Shown: positions 1 to 9,068 of the stretch, piece after piece
How positions within the stretch are numbered: position 1 is the stretch's first letter
Layout: every line of letters starts with the position of its first letter
From: Desulfosporosinus lacus DSM 15449
Lineage (GTDB): Bacteria > Bacillota > Desulfitobacteriia > Desulfitobacteriales > Desulfitobacteriaceae
Reading direction: 5' to 3'
Assembly (NCBI RefSeq): GCF_900129935.1
Contig: NZ_FQXJ01000020.1
Span: 1-64,000, forward strand
DNA: 64,000 bases
Position numbers and translations under genes: made by a program
The notes under the pieces: model-generated
Database searches by the model: none
What the model was told of the DNA's origin: nothing
Seen by the model: only the letters and a program-made list of their open reading frames with translations

Positions 1-2037
1 GGTCCGCGACCAGGATATCAGGGTCAACCGCAAGGTGCCCGTCCAGGATATCAAGGTCAATCGCAAGGTAATCGTCCAGGAATGGCTCCACGTGCTGGTG
101 GAGGTGCCCCGCCGTCACCAATCATCGTAGAGCAAGCCAAAAGACAGATGCCTGCAAATAAGAAGGCTCAGGATAAGGCTTATGAACGGAAACGTGAAGT
201 AGAAAAAGAAAGAGAAAATGCCATCCGGTCACCACATAGACGCTTTCAAAAACATCCCAAAAAAGAAGTTAGGGATACGACTCCAAAGCATATTGTGATA
301 CAAGGATCAATATCTGTCCAAGATTTAGCCTCTAAAATGAGCCGTAAGGCTGGTGAACTGATTAAACAGCTTATGACTCTGGGAGTTATGGCTACAATTA
401 ATCAAGAGTTGGACATTGAAACAGCCACCATTCTGGCAGGTGAAATGGGTGTTACGGTTGAGGTTAAAGCCGAGAAATCAATGGCTGTTATTGAAGAGAT
501 CCAAGATGATCCAAAAGACCTCGTTTTCCGTCCACCTGTAGTTACAGTAATGGGACATGTCGACCACGGAAAAACTTCCCTTCTTGATGCTATTCGAACG
601 ACACATGTAACGGCTTCGGAGGCGGGAGGGATTACTCAACACATCGGGGCTTATCAAGTTGAAATTAATGGTCAAAAGATTACCTTCTTGGATACACCTG
701 GGCATGAAGCTTTTACTTCTATGCGTGCTCGAGGTGCTCAAGTAACTGATATCGCTATTTTGGTAGTAGCGGCTGATGATGGAATCATGCCACAAACCAT
801 TGAGGCTATTAATCATGCTAAAGCAGCTGACGTGCCTATCATTGTAGCTATTAATAAGATAGATAAAGAAAATGCAGTTCCTGAAAAGGTAAAACAGGAA
901 CTGACCGAGTACGGTCTTGTCGTTGAAGAATGGGGCGGAGATACGATTGCCGTTCCTGTATCGGCAAAGAGTCATCTAAACATCGAACAACTTCTCGAGA
1001 TGATTTTATTAGTCGCTGAAGTTCGTGATTTCAAAGCAAACCCCAATCGTTCGGCTGCTGGCACAGTCATCGAAGCCGAATTAGATAAGGGTAAAGGACC
1101 TGTCGCTACTGTTCTTATTTCCAAGGGTACGCTTAACATTGGAGATGTGGCTGTTGCCGGCTGTGCCTATGGTCGAATTAAGGCTATGTTGGATGAAAAA
1201 GGCCGACGTGTTAAAAAGGCCGGTCCATCCATGCCCGTGGAAGTGCATGGTCTGTCCGAGGTGCCTGAAGCAGGGGAACCTTTCTATGTTGTAGCAGATG
1301 AAAAATTGGCTCGTCAAATAACTTCGGCACGTATTGCTGTACGAAAAGTAGCAGAGTCCAAGCAAAGCGTAGCTGTTAAAGTGAGTTTAGAAGACCTTTT
1401 TGATAAGATAAAAGAGGGCGAGATCAAAGACCTAAACATTATTATTAAGGCAGATGTACAAGGTTCAGTCGAAGCCTTAAAGCAGTCCTTACTTCGTCTT
1501 TCGACGAGTGAGGTACGCGTCAATCCAATTCATGGCGGGGTTGGTGCAATTAATAAAAATGACATTATGCTCGCGTCAGCTTCAAATGCAATTATTTTGG
1601 GCTTTAATGTCCGACCAGATGCCAACGCGAAGGCGACGGCTGAACTGGATAGCGTAGATGTGAGACTTTACCGAGTCATCTATGATGCCATTGAGGATGT
1701 TAAAGCTGCTATGACTGGCTTGCTGGATCCTTCCTTCAAAGAGGTTGTCGTAGGCAAGGCTGAAGTGCGTATGGTCTTTAAAGTCCCTAAAGCGGGAACG
1801 GTCGCTGGTTGTATGGTGACAGAAGGAAAAATCATACGTGCTGCGAAAGTGCGCGTTATTCGGGATAGTATAGTAATCCATGAAGGCGTTATGGAATCTC
1901 TTAAGCGCTTTAAAGATGATGCAAAAGAAGTTGCTGAGGGTTACGAATGCGGAATTGGCATAGAAAAGTATAATGATGTCAAAGAGGGAGACACTATTGA
2001 GGCATTTGTTATGGAAGAAGTAAAGCGGACATTATAG
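1..2037 (+). CDS. infB: translation initiation factor IF-2 (5' end outside window)
   Basis: IF-2 is the GTPase that brings initiator tRNA to the 30S ribosome and promotes subunit joining. The frame is open from base 1, so the start lies upstream. The visible part begins with a Gly/Pro/Gln/Arg-rich tail of two 11-residue repeats plus a partial third, then a basic region and the conserved IF2 N-terminal segment ([20 protein letters not shown]). The G domain has G1 GHVDHGKT at about residue 185 of the visible reading, G3 DTPGHEAF and G4 NKID, followed by the beta-barrel and C-terminal tRNA-binding domains. rbfA follows after 28 bases with its own ribosome site, as in other Firmicutes, although no ylxP-like gene lies between them. 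The long minus-strand frames inside are shadows. Confidence 0.98.
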   Translation, partial: GPRPGYQGQPQGARPGYQGQSQGNRPGMAPRAGGGAPPSPIIVEQAKRQMPANKKAQDKAYERKREVEKERENAIRSPHRRFQKHPKKEVRDTTPKHIVIQGSISVQDLASKMSRKAGELIKQLMTLGVMATINQELDIETATILAGEMGVTVEVKAEKSMAVIEEIQDDPKDLVFRPPVVTVMGHVDHGKTSLLDAIRTTHVTASEAGGITQHIGAYQVEINGQKITFLDTPGHEAFTSMRARGAQVTDIAILVVAADDGIMPQTIEAINHAKAADVPIIVAINKIDKENAVPEKVKQELTEYGLVVEEWGGDTIAVPVSAKSHLNIEQLLEMILLVAEVRDFKANPNRSAAGTVIEAELDKGKGPVATVLISKGTLNIGDVAVAGCAYGRIKAMLDEKGRRVKKAGPSMPVEVHGLSEVPEAGEPFYVVADEKLARQITSARIAVRKVAESKQSVAVKVSLEDLFDKIKEGEIKDLNIIIKADVQGSVEALKQSLLRLSTSEVRVNPIHGGVGAINKNDIMLASASNAIILGFNVRPDANAKATAELDSVDVRLYRVIYDAIEDVKAAMTGLLDPSFKEVVVGKAEVRMVFKVPKAGTVAGCMVTEGKIIRAAKVRVIRDSIVIHEGVMESLKRFKDDAKEVAEGYECGIGIEKYNDVKEGDTIEAFVMEEVKRTL

Positions 2038-2065
2038 CAGTAAATCAGCCCTGGAGGTATTAGGT

Positions 2066-2440
2066 ATGTCAAAACATCGACCCAATCGGTTAGCGGAAAC
2101 ACTTAAAGAGGAAATCTCTCAACTTATTCGAGTGGAGTTAAAGGATCCTCGTATTGGATTTGTTACTCTCACAAGTGTGGATGTTGCAGATGATTTATCA
2201 CACGCAAAAGTGTATATAAGTGTTTTGGGCACTGAGGATGAAGGAAATGCATCATTGGATGCCTTGAATCGCGCGGCAGGGTATGTTCGATCTGAAATTG
2301 GAAAACGGGTAAGACTCAGACATGTCCCATCAATCGTTTTCAAATATGATCCTTCCATTCAACATGGTGCACACATTGCAAAATTACTAAAAGATGTTGG
2401 GGTATCCGATGAAACGGGTAAGGAAGAATCCCATGAATGA
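2066..2440 (+). CDS. rbfA: 30S ribosome-binding factor A
   Basis: RbfA is a small KH-like protein that binds the 16S 5' region during late 30S maturation and matters for growth in the cold. The 124-residue product has the usual opening (RLAETLKEEISQLI), the KDPRIGFVTLTSVDVADDL core and the conserved RVRLRHVPSIVFKYD strand. This is the normal family length. The ATG has a clean GGAGG site. The last eight bases overlap the start of the DHH phosphoesterase, so the two are probably translationally coupled within an infB-rbfA-nrnA-truB-ribF operon. Confidence 0.97.
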   Translation: MSKHRPNRLAETLKEEISQLIRVELKDPRIGFVTLTSVDVADDLSHAKVYISVLGTEDEGNASLDALNRAAGYVRSEIGKRVRLRHVPSIVFKYDPSIQHGAHIAKLLKDVGVSDETGKEESHE

Positions 2441-3416
2441 AAACACCCTTGTCCAAGAGTTCCTTGAAGTCCTGAGAAAAGCGCCAAAGGTGGCGCTTTT
2501 CTCCCATGTATCTCCGGATGGCGACTGTTTAGGATCAATGTTGGCCATCGGTTTGGCATTGGAAAAAATGGGCAAAGAGGTATTGTTTTATAACCCGAAT
2601 CTGGTGCCAAGCAACTTAATGTTTTTGCCGGGTTCATCCCGTATAAGTCAGCAACTTCCTGATCCTCAACCAGAGACTCTTGTATTTGTGGACTGTACAG
2701 ATCTGGGACGAGTTAACCTTTTGACGTCAGATATCTCTAAAGTAAGTACAATACTTAACTTGGATCATCACATCTCGAATCAACACTTTGGACACATCAA
2801 CTGGGTTGATGCCCAAGCAAGTGCTGTTGGAGAGCTTGCCTTGACTCTCATTAACCTTTTAGGTGCAGAGATAGACAGTGATATTGCTACAAATCTCTAT
2901 ACAGCCATTGTGACGGATTCAGGGTGTTTTCAGTATGGTAATACTACAGCTCAGACTCATCGTTTGACTGCAGAACTATTGGATCTAGGTATAGATTTGG
3001 TTAGTATTCACCACAACATTTTTGATCAAAAGCCACTTTCCCAAATCAAGCTGCTTCAATATGCTTTAAATGGATTGGAAATCCACGCCGAGGGTCAGTT
3101 GGCCCTTATGACTTTAACCTTAGAGGATTTTCAAAAGAGCGGCGCAGAACAAGAATTAAGTGAGGGTTTGGTTAATCATGCACGCAGTATTGTGGGTGTT
3201 GAGGCAGCTGTGTTACTTAAAGAGGCAGGACCATTAGAAATTAAGGCGGGTTTGCGTTCGAATCTCTGGTTGAATGTTAACGAGATTGCAACTAAGTTTG
3301 GCGGAGGAGGACACAATCGAGCTGCGGGTTGTACCTTCAGAGTTCCAATAGAGGATGCGAAGCAAAGCATAGTTAGTACGATTGGGGAGGCGTTAAGGAT
3401 TGGAAGGAATTATTAA
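2433..3416 (+). CDS. nrnA: DHH-family oligoribonuclease/pAp phosphatase
   Basis: NrnA-type DHH/DHHA1 proteins degrade very short RNA oligomers and 3'-phosphoadenosine 5'-phosphate. The N-terminal domain shows HVSPDGDCLGS near residue 27 and the DHH signature in LNLDHHISN. The C-terminal DHHA1 domain ends with GGGGHNRAAG, the substrate-binding glycine loop. An in-frame ATG 39 bases upstream exists, but AAGGAAG lies correctly before the ATG at 2433, giving 327 residues, close to the family norm. The gene overlaps rbfA by 8 bases and truB by 17. This location between rbfA and truB is common in Clostridia. The split between nanoRNase and pAp phosphatase activity cannot be read from sequence alone. 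Confidence 0.93.
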   Translation: MNENTLVQEFLEVLRKAPKVALFSHVSPDGDCLGSMLAIGLALEKMGKEVLFYNPNLVPSNLMFLPGSSRISQQLPDPQPETLVFVDCTDLGRVNLLTSDISKVSTILNLDHHISNQHFGHINWVDAQASAVGELALTLINLLGAEIDSDIATNLYTAIVTDSGCFQYGNTTAQTHRLTAELLDLGIDLVSIHHNIFDQKPLSQIKLLQYALNGLEIHAEGQLALMTLTLEDFQKSGAEQELSEGLVNHARSIVGVEAAVLLKEAGPLEIKAGLRSNLWLNVNEIATKFGGGGHNRAAGCTFRVPIEDAKQSIVSTIGEALRIGRNY

Positions 3417-4284
3417 CGTCCTCAAATCGCCTGGAATGACTTCTTCGGATGTTGTTGTCTGGATAAGAAAAATTCTAAAGATAAAAAAAGTTGGACATAC
3501 AGGAACTCTTGATCCAGGGGTTGCTGGTGTGTTACCGATCTGTGTGGGCAAGGGAACCCGTTTAGCAGAGTACATAACAGAGCAAGGGAAGGCATATATT
3601 GCCGAAGTGACGTTTGGCGTTACGACAGATACTCAGGATTCATATGGTAAAGTAATCCGCGAGACCTCCCCAATGCTCAACCGAAGTGAATTAGAACGAA
3701 TTTTGCCCAATTTTACAGGTAAGATATCCCAAGTTCCTCCCATGTATTCCGCAGTTCGTAAAGAAGGTAAACATCTCTATGAATATGCTCGAAAAGGGAT
3801 ACCGATCGAGATAAATCCACGTGAAGTGTCTATTTATAAATTGAACCTTGAAGAATGGTTTGAGGGACAGTTTCCAAAAGCTATCTTGGACATTGAGTGT
3901 TCAAAAGGGACCTACATAAGGACAATTTGTCATGATCTTGGACAAACATTAGGCTGTGGTGCACATATGTCCTACTTAGTACGAGTTCGTTCCGGGCCGT
4001 TTAAGATCCAAGAAAGTTGGACGCTTGAAGAGATCGAAGAGGCTGTATGTGACGGTAATTTTTCCTTTATACTGCCGTTAACTGCTGGAATTGATCTGCC
4101 TAAGGTTTCCTTATCCGGATTACGTTCAAATGCTTTCAGGAATGGGTTGCCAACTAAAAGAGAACAAGTTAAGATTTTAGATGATAAAAAAGAGCCTTAC
4201 GTACAAGTTATGGAGAGTGAAGAATTAATCGGAATAGGGGTCTGGCGTGAGGAAGTTCTTTACCCACATAAAGTTTTCAAATGA
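3400..4284 (+). CDS. truB: tRNA pseudouridine-55 synthase
   Basis: TruB converts U55 in the T-loop of tRNAs to pseudouridine. The catalytic motif GHTGTLDPGVAGVLPI is near residue 32, with the catalytic Asp in TLDP. It is followed by the KAYIAEVTFGVTTDTQD strand and the CSKGTYIRTICHDLG motif typical of the family, then a PUA-like C-terminal part. Length is 294 residues, as expected. The start is a TTG behind GGGGAGG, placed inside the end of nrnA (17-base overlap), which implies coupling. A short perfect hairpin abuts the stop codon. Confidence 0.97.
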   Translation: MEGIINVLKSPGMTSSDVVVWIRKILKIKKVGHTGTLDPGVAGVLPICVGKGTRLAEYITEQGKAYIAEVTFGVTTDTQDSYGKVIRETSPMLNRSELERILPNFTGKISQVPPMYSAVRKEGKHLYEYARKGIPIEINPREVSIYKLNLEEWFEGQFPKAILDIECSKGTYIRTICHDLGQTLGCGAHMSYLVRVRSGPFKIQESWTLEEIEEAVCDGNFSFILPLTAGIDLPKVSLSGLRSNAFRNGLPTKREQVKILDDKKEPYVQVMESEELIGIGVWREEVLYPHKVFK

Positions 4285-4308
4285 CTAGTCAGAAAGTCGC
4301 TGACTAGT
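4284..4308. repeat. short perfect inverted repeat (variant of the CAGAAAGT repeat)
   Basis: Nine-base arms ACTAGTCAG and CTGACTAGT flank AAAGTCG. There is no T-run, so a standard terminator is unlikely. The TCAGAAAGT core matches longer palindromes at 20079, 54398 and 55196, so this may be a degraded member of that dispersed family, or an RNA-stabilising hairpin between truB and ribF. Confidence 0.6.
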
Positions 4309-4332
4309 TCTGATATTTAGGAGGTCAAATCG

Positions 4333-5307
4333 GTGCAAGTTCGAACAAGTCTGCCTATGGAAAGAGAACCTTGTGTCTTAGCGCTAGGTAATTTTGATGG
4401 GGTACATCTGGGACATCGTCGATTGCTTGAGCATGGGCTTGAACAAGCCGTGCGTTTAGGAGTGGGGCTTGATGTTTTGATCTTTGAGCCTCATCCGCTA
4501 AAAGTATTATTTCCCGAAAGGGGAGTAAAACTACTGTCCACGACTCAAGAGCGATTGCTTTATATGGAGGAGATTGGGGTTCGTACAGTCTACCATCTGC
4601 CCTTTACCATGGAGATGGCGAATACTTCTCCAGAACAGTTTGTTGAGAAGATTCTTTTACCTCTTGGGGTAATTCATGTTGTAGTTGGTTTTAATTATTC
4701 ATTTGGTGCTCAAGGTAAAGGTAATTCCGAGTTGATTCAAGCATTGGGGCAAAAGCATGGCTTTGGAGTGAGTGTGCTTCAGGCTCAGACTTTGGGTGGC
4801 CGTGTGATCTCTTCCAGCAGTATTCGTAAAGCATTACAACTAGGGGATATTCAATTGGCAAGCTCTCTGCTTGGACACCTTCCTTGCCTGCGTGGGACAG
4901 TTATACATGGGGAAGAGCGCGGACGGATGCTTGGTTACCCTACAGCCAATATTTTAACTTCAGACGATTTTTTGATTCCGAAGCGAGGGGTTTACGCAGT
5001 CTGGAGTACTATTGATGAAAAACGCGTATTAGGGATGATGAACATCGGAATGAAACCAACCTTTCATGAAGTGTATGATACTGTGGTAGAGGTCCATTTC
5101 TTTGATTTTGAAGGTGATTTGTATGGCAAGGAAATCACAGTGTGTATTGAAGAACGTTTGCGAGACGAACGAAAATTTAATGGGGTTAACGAGCTTCTGA
5201 CTCAGTTAGAAAGAGATTGCTCAAATGCTAAAGGGGTATTAGATAAAATCCAAGATCGCCAAGACAGCAATAAAGCCCTATTGCAGACTAACTTTACAAA
5301 TCAATAA
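4333..5307 (+). CDS. ribF: bifunctional riboflavin kinase/FAD synthetase
   Basis: RibF phosphorylates riboflavin to FMN and adenylylates FMN to FAD. The N-terminal FMN adenylyltransferase domain has the nucleotidyltransferase motif LALGNFDGVHLGHRRLL near residue 15 and VVGFNYSFG. The C-terminal kinase domain starts around residue 185 with GRMLGYPTANI and contains MNIGMKPTF and VEVHFFDFEGDLYG. The GTG start lies behind AGGAGG. At 324 residues it is slightly long because of a polar C-terminal tail (about 25 residues) that looks dispensable. It is probably the last gene of the infB operon; a separate promoter for rpsO follows at once. Confidence 0.96.
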   Translation: MQVRTSLPMEREPCVLALGNFDGVHLGHRRLLEHGLEQAVRLGVGLDVLIFEPHPLKVLFPERGVKLLSTTQERLLYMEEIGVRTVYHLPFTMEMANTSPEQFVEKILLPLGVIHVVVGFNYSFGAQGKGNSELIQALGQKHGFGVSVLQAQTLGGRVISSSSIRKALQLGDIQLASSLLGHLPCLRGTVIHGEERGRMLGYPTANILTSDDFLIPKRGVYAVWSTIDEKRVLGMMNIGMKPTFHEVYDTVVEVHFFDFEGDLYGKEITVCIEERLRDERKFNGVNELLTQLERDCSNAKGVLDKIQDRQDSNKALLQTNFTNQ

Positions 5308-5321
5308 TTAACATGTATACT
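5293..5321 (+). promoter_or_regulatory. sigma-A-type promoter for rpsO
   Basis: TTTACA (5293-5298) and TATACT (5316-5321) are 17 bases apart, and a TG precedes the -10 box. It overlaps the 3' end of ribF and sits about 100 bases before rpsO, where an own promoter is expected. Assigned by eye. Confidence 0.55.
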
Positions 5322-5340
5322 ACTTTAGAAACTATTAGGA

Positions 5341-5390
5341 CCCACTGACTCGGCCAAACGAAGTCTCCAACGTTAACCTGGGCAGTCGGG
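5341..5390 (+). promoter_or_regulatory. structured rpsO leader (possible S15 autoregulation site)
   Basis: Between the promoter and rpsO, CCCACTG (5341-5347) can pair with CAGTCGGG (5383-5390, one bulged C), enclosing a loop region with GACTCGG and CGTTAACCTGG. Many bacteria regulate rpsO through S15 binding to a leader fold. Location and structure fit that, but the S15-binding determinants were not demonstrated. Confidence 0.35.
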
Positions 5391-5417
5391 AATCATAAAA
5401 ATTGGAGGAATTTTATC

Positions 5418-5684
5418 ATGATGACACCTGAGAGAAAGCAAGAGATTATTTTAAAGCACGCACAACACGAAGGGGATACCGGTTCTCCGGAAGTGCAAAT
5501 TGCGCTTCTCACTGAGCGAATTACGTATTTAACAGAACACTTTAAGACGCATAAGAAAGACCACCATTCCCGTCGTGGACTTTTGAAAATGGTTGGTTCT
5601 AGGCGTGCGTTATTAACTTATCTGAAGAACGTTGATTTTGATCGTTATCGTAATATTATTGGTGTACTTGGCTTGCGGAAATAA
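5418..5684 (+). CDS. rpsO: 30S ribosomal protein S15
   Basis: S15 is a primary 16S rRNA-binding protein of the 30S platform. The 88-residue product carries the full family signature: [35 protein letters not shown] and [14 protein letters not shown], ending in IIGVLGLRK. The ATG at 5418, followed by a second ATG, has a GGAGG site ten bases upstream. It has its own promoter and a strong downstream hairpin, and is followed by pnp as in most bacteria. Confidence 0.99.
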   Translation: MMTPERKQEIILKHAQHEGDTGSPEVQIALLTERITYLTEHFKTHKKDHHSRRGLLKMVGSRRALLTYLKNVDFDRYRNIIGVLGLRK

Positions 5685-5690
5685 TCTAGC

Positions 5691-5739
5691 TTAAAGGAGA
5701 AAGAAGCGGATCACATAGATCCGCTTCTTTCTCCTTTAA
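5691..5739 (+). terminator. very long perfect stem-loop after rpsO
   Basis: Arms 5691-5712 and 5718-5739 are perfectly complementary over 22 bases around a five-base loop (ACATA). The stem begins seven bases after the rpsO stop. The tail AAAGACACTG has no T-run, so it may serve as a processing or stability element between rpsO and pnp rather than a simple intrinsic terminator. Confidence 0.7.
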
Positions 5740-6060
5740 AAGACACTGAGCGAAGTTGAGGTCTAAGGGTGAGTTCTCAACTCATGATTTTAAATTAAAC
5801 TATGTTAGGGACCCTTAAATATTCTACATAAATATTTGATCGGTAAGAGAAACCTAAGGAGTAAGGTTTCTTATAGGGGGATTAAGTGCCTTTCTATGGC
5901 TGTAATGGCTAGAAATGATAGTAAAAAGATGGTTTTTATACAGTATAAGAGATATTATTGCTAACTTAGTTTTATTTCTGCAAATTGCAGGAAATAATAA
6001 CAATATGTCGAAGAGAAAACAAGTTAAAAAGGATTTGAATAGATTTAAGGAGGTTCCATT
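5740..6060 (+). promoter_or_regulatory. long untranslated stretch before pnp
   Basis: No gene is seen in these 321 bases. The region is AT-rich and has small dyads: AGTTGAG...CTCAACT, AGAAACCT...AGGTTTCT and TTTCTGC...GCAGGAAA. A long structured leader is consistent with PNPase autoregulation known in other bacteria, but no promoter was assigned with confidence. Confidence 0.3.
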
Positions 6061-8208
6061 GTGAAACAGGAAATACTAGAAAGGTCACTCTCGGTAGGTG
6101 GAAGAACTATGACTTTCCAAACCGGGAAACTTGGTAAGCAAGCGGGAGGTGCAATATTTCTCCGCTATGGAGATACTGTGGTGACTGCATTTGCTACATG
6201 CAGTACTGTGGCTCGAGAGGGCATTGATTTCTTTCCCTTGACTGTTGAGTTTGAAGAACGCATGTATGCTGCAGGCAAAATTCCAGGCGGATTTATTAAA
6301 CGTGAAGGAAGAGCGAGTGAGAAGGCTACCCTGTCAGCACGTTTGATTGACCGTCCTATCCGCCCGTTGTTTCCGCAAGGATTTCGCAATGAAGTTCAAG
6401 TGGTTGCAGCAGTAATGTCAGTTGATCAAGACTGTGCAACAGATATTACCGCAATCAATGCTGCTTCTGCAGCGTTAAGCATATCCAACATTCCCTTTGA
6501 AGGTCCTATTGCGGCAGTTACGGTAGGACTTGTAGAAGATGAATACATCATTAATCCTACTATTGAACAAGGAGCAAAAAGTGAAATGCTTCTTACAGTA
6601 GCAGGAACGCAGGATGCAGTTATGATGGTAGAAGCCAGTGCTCATGAAGTGCCAGAGGATAAGATCCTAGAAGCTATTATGTTTGGACATGAAGAAATCA
6701 AGAAAATAACCAAGTTTATTGAAGACTATCGTGAGGAAGCTTTTAAGATGGGCTTAGCAAAAGATAAACTTGAATTAAAGATTGCAGGAAATCCGGCTAA
6801 TCTTGTAGAAGCGGTTAATGCCTATGCTTACGACAGGTTAGATAAGGCTGTCCGCGTGGAAGAGAAAAAAGCTCGGGAGAGTGCAATTGACGAAGTTAAA
6901 GCTGAAACTTTGGCTCATTTCGAAGCTGAGTTCCCAGATGATTCAAGAGTCATTAAAAATGTTTTAGAGGACATTGTCCATCAGATTGTCCGCAAATTGA
7001 TCACCCACGAGCAGATTAGACCGGATGGTCGGGCAGTTGATGAAGTTCGTCCAATAAGTGTCGAAGTAGGGATCTTACCTCGTACACATGGGACGGGCCT
7101 CTTTACACGCGGGCAGACTCAGGTTTTAACAGTAGCGACTTTGGGTGCTGCAAGAGATGAACAGATTTTAGACGGTTTGGGTTTAGAAAGATCGAAACGT
7201 TATATACATCACTATAATTTCCCTCCATACAGTGTTGGAGAGACAAGGCCTATGCGTGGGCCGGGACGAAGAGAAATAGGGCATGGTGCTTTAGCAGAAC
7301 GTGCCTTAATCCCGGTTTTACCAAATGAGGACGAGTTTCCCTATACGATTCGCTTGGTTTCTGAGGTCTTGGAATCCAATGGATCCAGTTCGATGGCTTC
7401 CGTATGCGGCAGCACACTCTCTCTAATGGATGCAGGCGTTCCTATTTTATCGCCAGTAGCAGGGATTGCCATGGGTCTTATTAAGGAAGAAGATCAAATT
7501 GCCATTCTTACAGATATTCAGGGTATGGAAGATCACTTTGGGGATATGGATTTTAAAGTGGCTGGAACCAGCAAAGGGGTAACCGCTTTGCAAATGGATA
7601 TTAAAATCATGGGTGTATCCAGAGAGATTCTCTTAAAAGCTCTAACCCAAGCTAAAGCCGGCCGTCTTTTCATTCTAGATAAGATGTTAGCTGTCATGGA
7701 CAAGCCTCGACCGCAACTTTCTTCCTATGCACCAAGAATTATCACCGCCACAATTCATCCGGATAAGATTCGTGATGTTATCGGACCTGGAGGAAAAACG
7801 ATTAAGAAGATTGTAGAGGAAACTGATGTCAAAATTGATATCGAGGATGACGGACGTGTCTTCATATCTTCAGTTGGTGGCGACGGCGGAGAGAAGGCCT
7901 TGAAAATTATTCAAGCCCTGACTCAGGAAGTAGAAGTTGGTAAGATCTATCAAGGTAAGGTAACAAGAGTTATGGATTTTGGCGCTTTTGTTGAAGTCAT
8001 TCCAGGGGTTTTGGGACTTACTGGTAAGGAAGGCCTAGTTCATATTTCTCAACTGGCTCACGAACGTGTAGAAAAAGTAGAAGATATTGTTAAAGTTGGG
8101 GATGAGATTACAGTTAAAGCAACTGCTATCGACAAGCAAGGCAGGTTAAATCTATCTCGCAAAGAGGCAATGCCCCGTAAGGAGAATCCAACGATTCCTA
8201 AATCTTAA
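6061..8208 (+). CDS. pnp: polyribonucleotide nucleotidyltransferase (PNPase)
   Basis: PNPase is the trimeric phosphorolytic 3'-5' exoribonuclease of the degradosome; it also adds tails to RNA. The order is first RNase PH domain (from about residue 10), an all-alpha linker, second RNase PH domain with [17 protein letters not shown], a KH domain ([15 protein letters not shown] near residue 575) and a C-terminal S1 domain ([19 protein letters not shown]). At 715 residues it matches the family. The start is GTG behind AAGGAGG. It lies after rpsO and before a ylxY-like gene, as in Bacillus. Confidence 0.98.
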   Translation: MKQEILERSLSVGGRTMTFQTGKLGKQAGGAIFLRYGDTVVTAFATCSTVAREGIDFFPLTVEFEERMYAAGKIPGGFIKREGRASEKATLSARLIDRPIRPLFPQGFRNEVQVVAAVMSVDQDCATDITAINAASAALSISNIPFEGPIAAVTVGLVEDEYIINPTIEQGAKSEMLLTVAGTQDAVMMVEASAHEVPEDKILEAIMFGHEEIKKITKFIEDYREEAFKMGLAKDKLELKIAGNPANLVEAVNAYAYDRLDKAVRVEEKKARESAIDEVKAETLAHFEAEFPDDSRVIKNVLEDIVHQIVRKLITHEQIRPDGRAVDEVRPISVEVGILPRTHGTGLFTRGQTQVLTVATLGAARDEQILDGLGLERSKRYIHHYNFPPYSVGETRPMRGPGRREIGHGALAERALIPVLPNEDEFPYTIRLVSEVLESNGSSSMASVCGSTLSLMDAGVPILSPVAGIAMGLIKEEDQIAILTDIQGMEDHFGDMDFKVAGTSKGVTALQMDIKIMGVSREILLKALTQAKAGRLFILDKMLAVMDKPRPQLSSYAPRIITATIHPDKIRDVIGPGGKTIKKIVEETDVKIDIEDDGRVFISSVGGDGGEKALKIIQALTQEVEVGKIYQGKVTRVMDFGAFVEVIPGVLGLTGKEGLVHISQLAHERVEKVEDIVKVGDEITVKATAIDKQGRLNLSRKEAMPRKENPTIPKS

Positions 8209-8288
8209 CGACTTTAACCAAATAATCAACAAATGATCAGTCTGTGAGTCCTCCTATCCGCATAAATTTTAAGGAAGGGGGGACGCAT

Positions 8289-9044
8289 ATGTTCATTAAC
8301 TTAAAAATCTCGCGACGAATACTCTCGTTTGGCGGGATTTTCTTTCTGTTACTCGCCGGAATTATGGCAGGGCGTTGGATTACAACATCCAATACGCCTG
8401 TCTCTAAACCAATTGAGCAGATCAAGACGGATCAGAAAATCATGGCTTTAACGATTAATGTGGATTGGGGCGAAGAATATATCCCAGCGATGTTGGATGA
8501 ATTGGAGAATGGCAAAGCAGATGTAACTTTTTTTGTTACAGGACGTTGGGCTAAGAAAAATCCAGAATTACTGCAACAAATCCATATCAGAGGCCACCAG
8601 ATCGAAAATCACGGGTATTCTCATCCCCATCCAGATCTGCTGTCCGTGGGGACTAATCGAGAGGAAATCAAAAAAACTGAGAGTATTATCGAAGGAATTA
8701 TAGGGAAAAAGACACATTTGTATGCCCCTCCTTATGGTGAGAAGGGTATGCCAGGACTTCGAGCTGCCCATGAGCTAGGTTATCAGACTATTCTATGGAC
8801 ATTAGATACGGTTGACTGGAGACCAGAAAGCACGCCGGAAATCATTGCCAAACGAATTATTAATCCAGCGATACGGTTCGGAATTAAGCCAAATAAGTCT
8901 GGAGCCATAGTATTAATGCATCCTAAAGCAAATACAGTCAAAGCCTTGCCTGTGATTCTTAAACAACTAACTTTAGAGGGTTATATTTTCCAAACTCTTG
9001 ATGAGCTAATAACATATGACCAGAGCGGAGATACTACCTCATGA
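8289..9044 (+). CDS. YlxY-like polysaccharide deacetylase-fold protein (sporulation-associated)
   Basis: A 251-residue protein with one N-terminal membrane segment (about residues 13-32) and a NodB domain. In the first NodB motif the usual TFDDG reads NVDWG, so the metal-binding second Asp is replaced by Trp, and the usual Arg of motif 3 is Ala (APPYG). The metal-ligand histidines of HGYSH, the TLDTVDW segment and a late LMHP are present. Its position between pnp and a D-Ala-D-Ala carboxypeptidase/M16 protease pair matches B. subtilis ylxY, a family restricted to spore formers. A role in the spore envelope is an inference, and catalysis is doubtful. The ATG at 8289 has a strong GGAAGGGGGG site; an upstream in-frame GTG lacks one. 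Confidence 0.8.
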   Translation: MFINLKISRRILSFGGIFFLLLAGIMAGRWITTSNTPVSKPIEQIKTDQKIMALTINVDWGEEYIPAMLDELENGKADVTFFVTGRWAKKNPELLQQIHIRGHQIENHGYSHPHPDLLSVGTNREEIKKTESIIEGIIGKKTHLYAPPYGEKGMPGLRAAHELGYQTILWTLDTVDWRPESTPEIIAKRIINPAIRFGIKPNKSGAIVLMHPKANTVKALPVILKQLTLEGYIFQTLDELITYDQSGDTTS

Positions 9045-9068
9045 TAAATGAAAAGTCGAGGTGGTTGA

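Noticed and set aside
478-975. 165-codon minus-strand frame opposite infB
   Set aside because: Antisense shadow of the IF-2 G domain, with no ribosome site or recognisable motifs.
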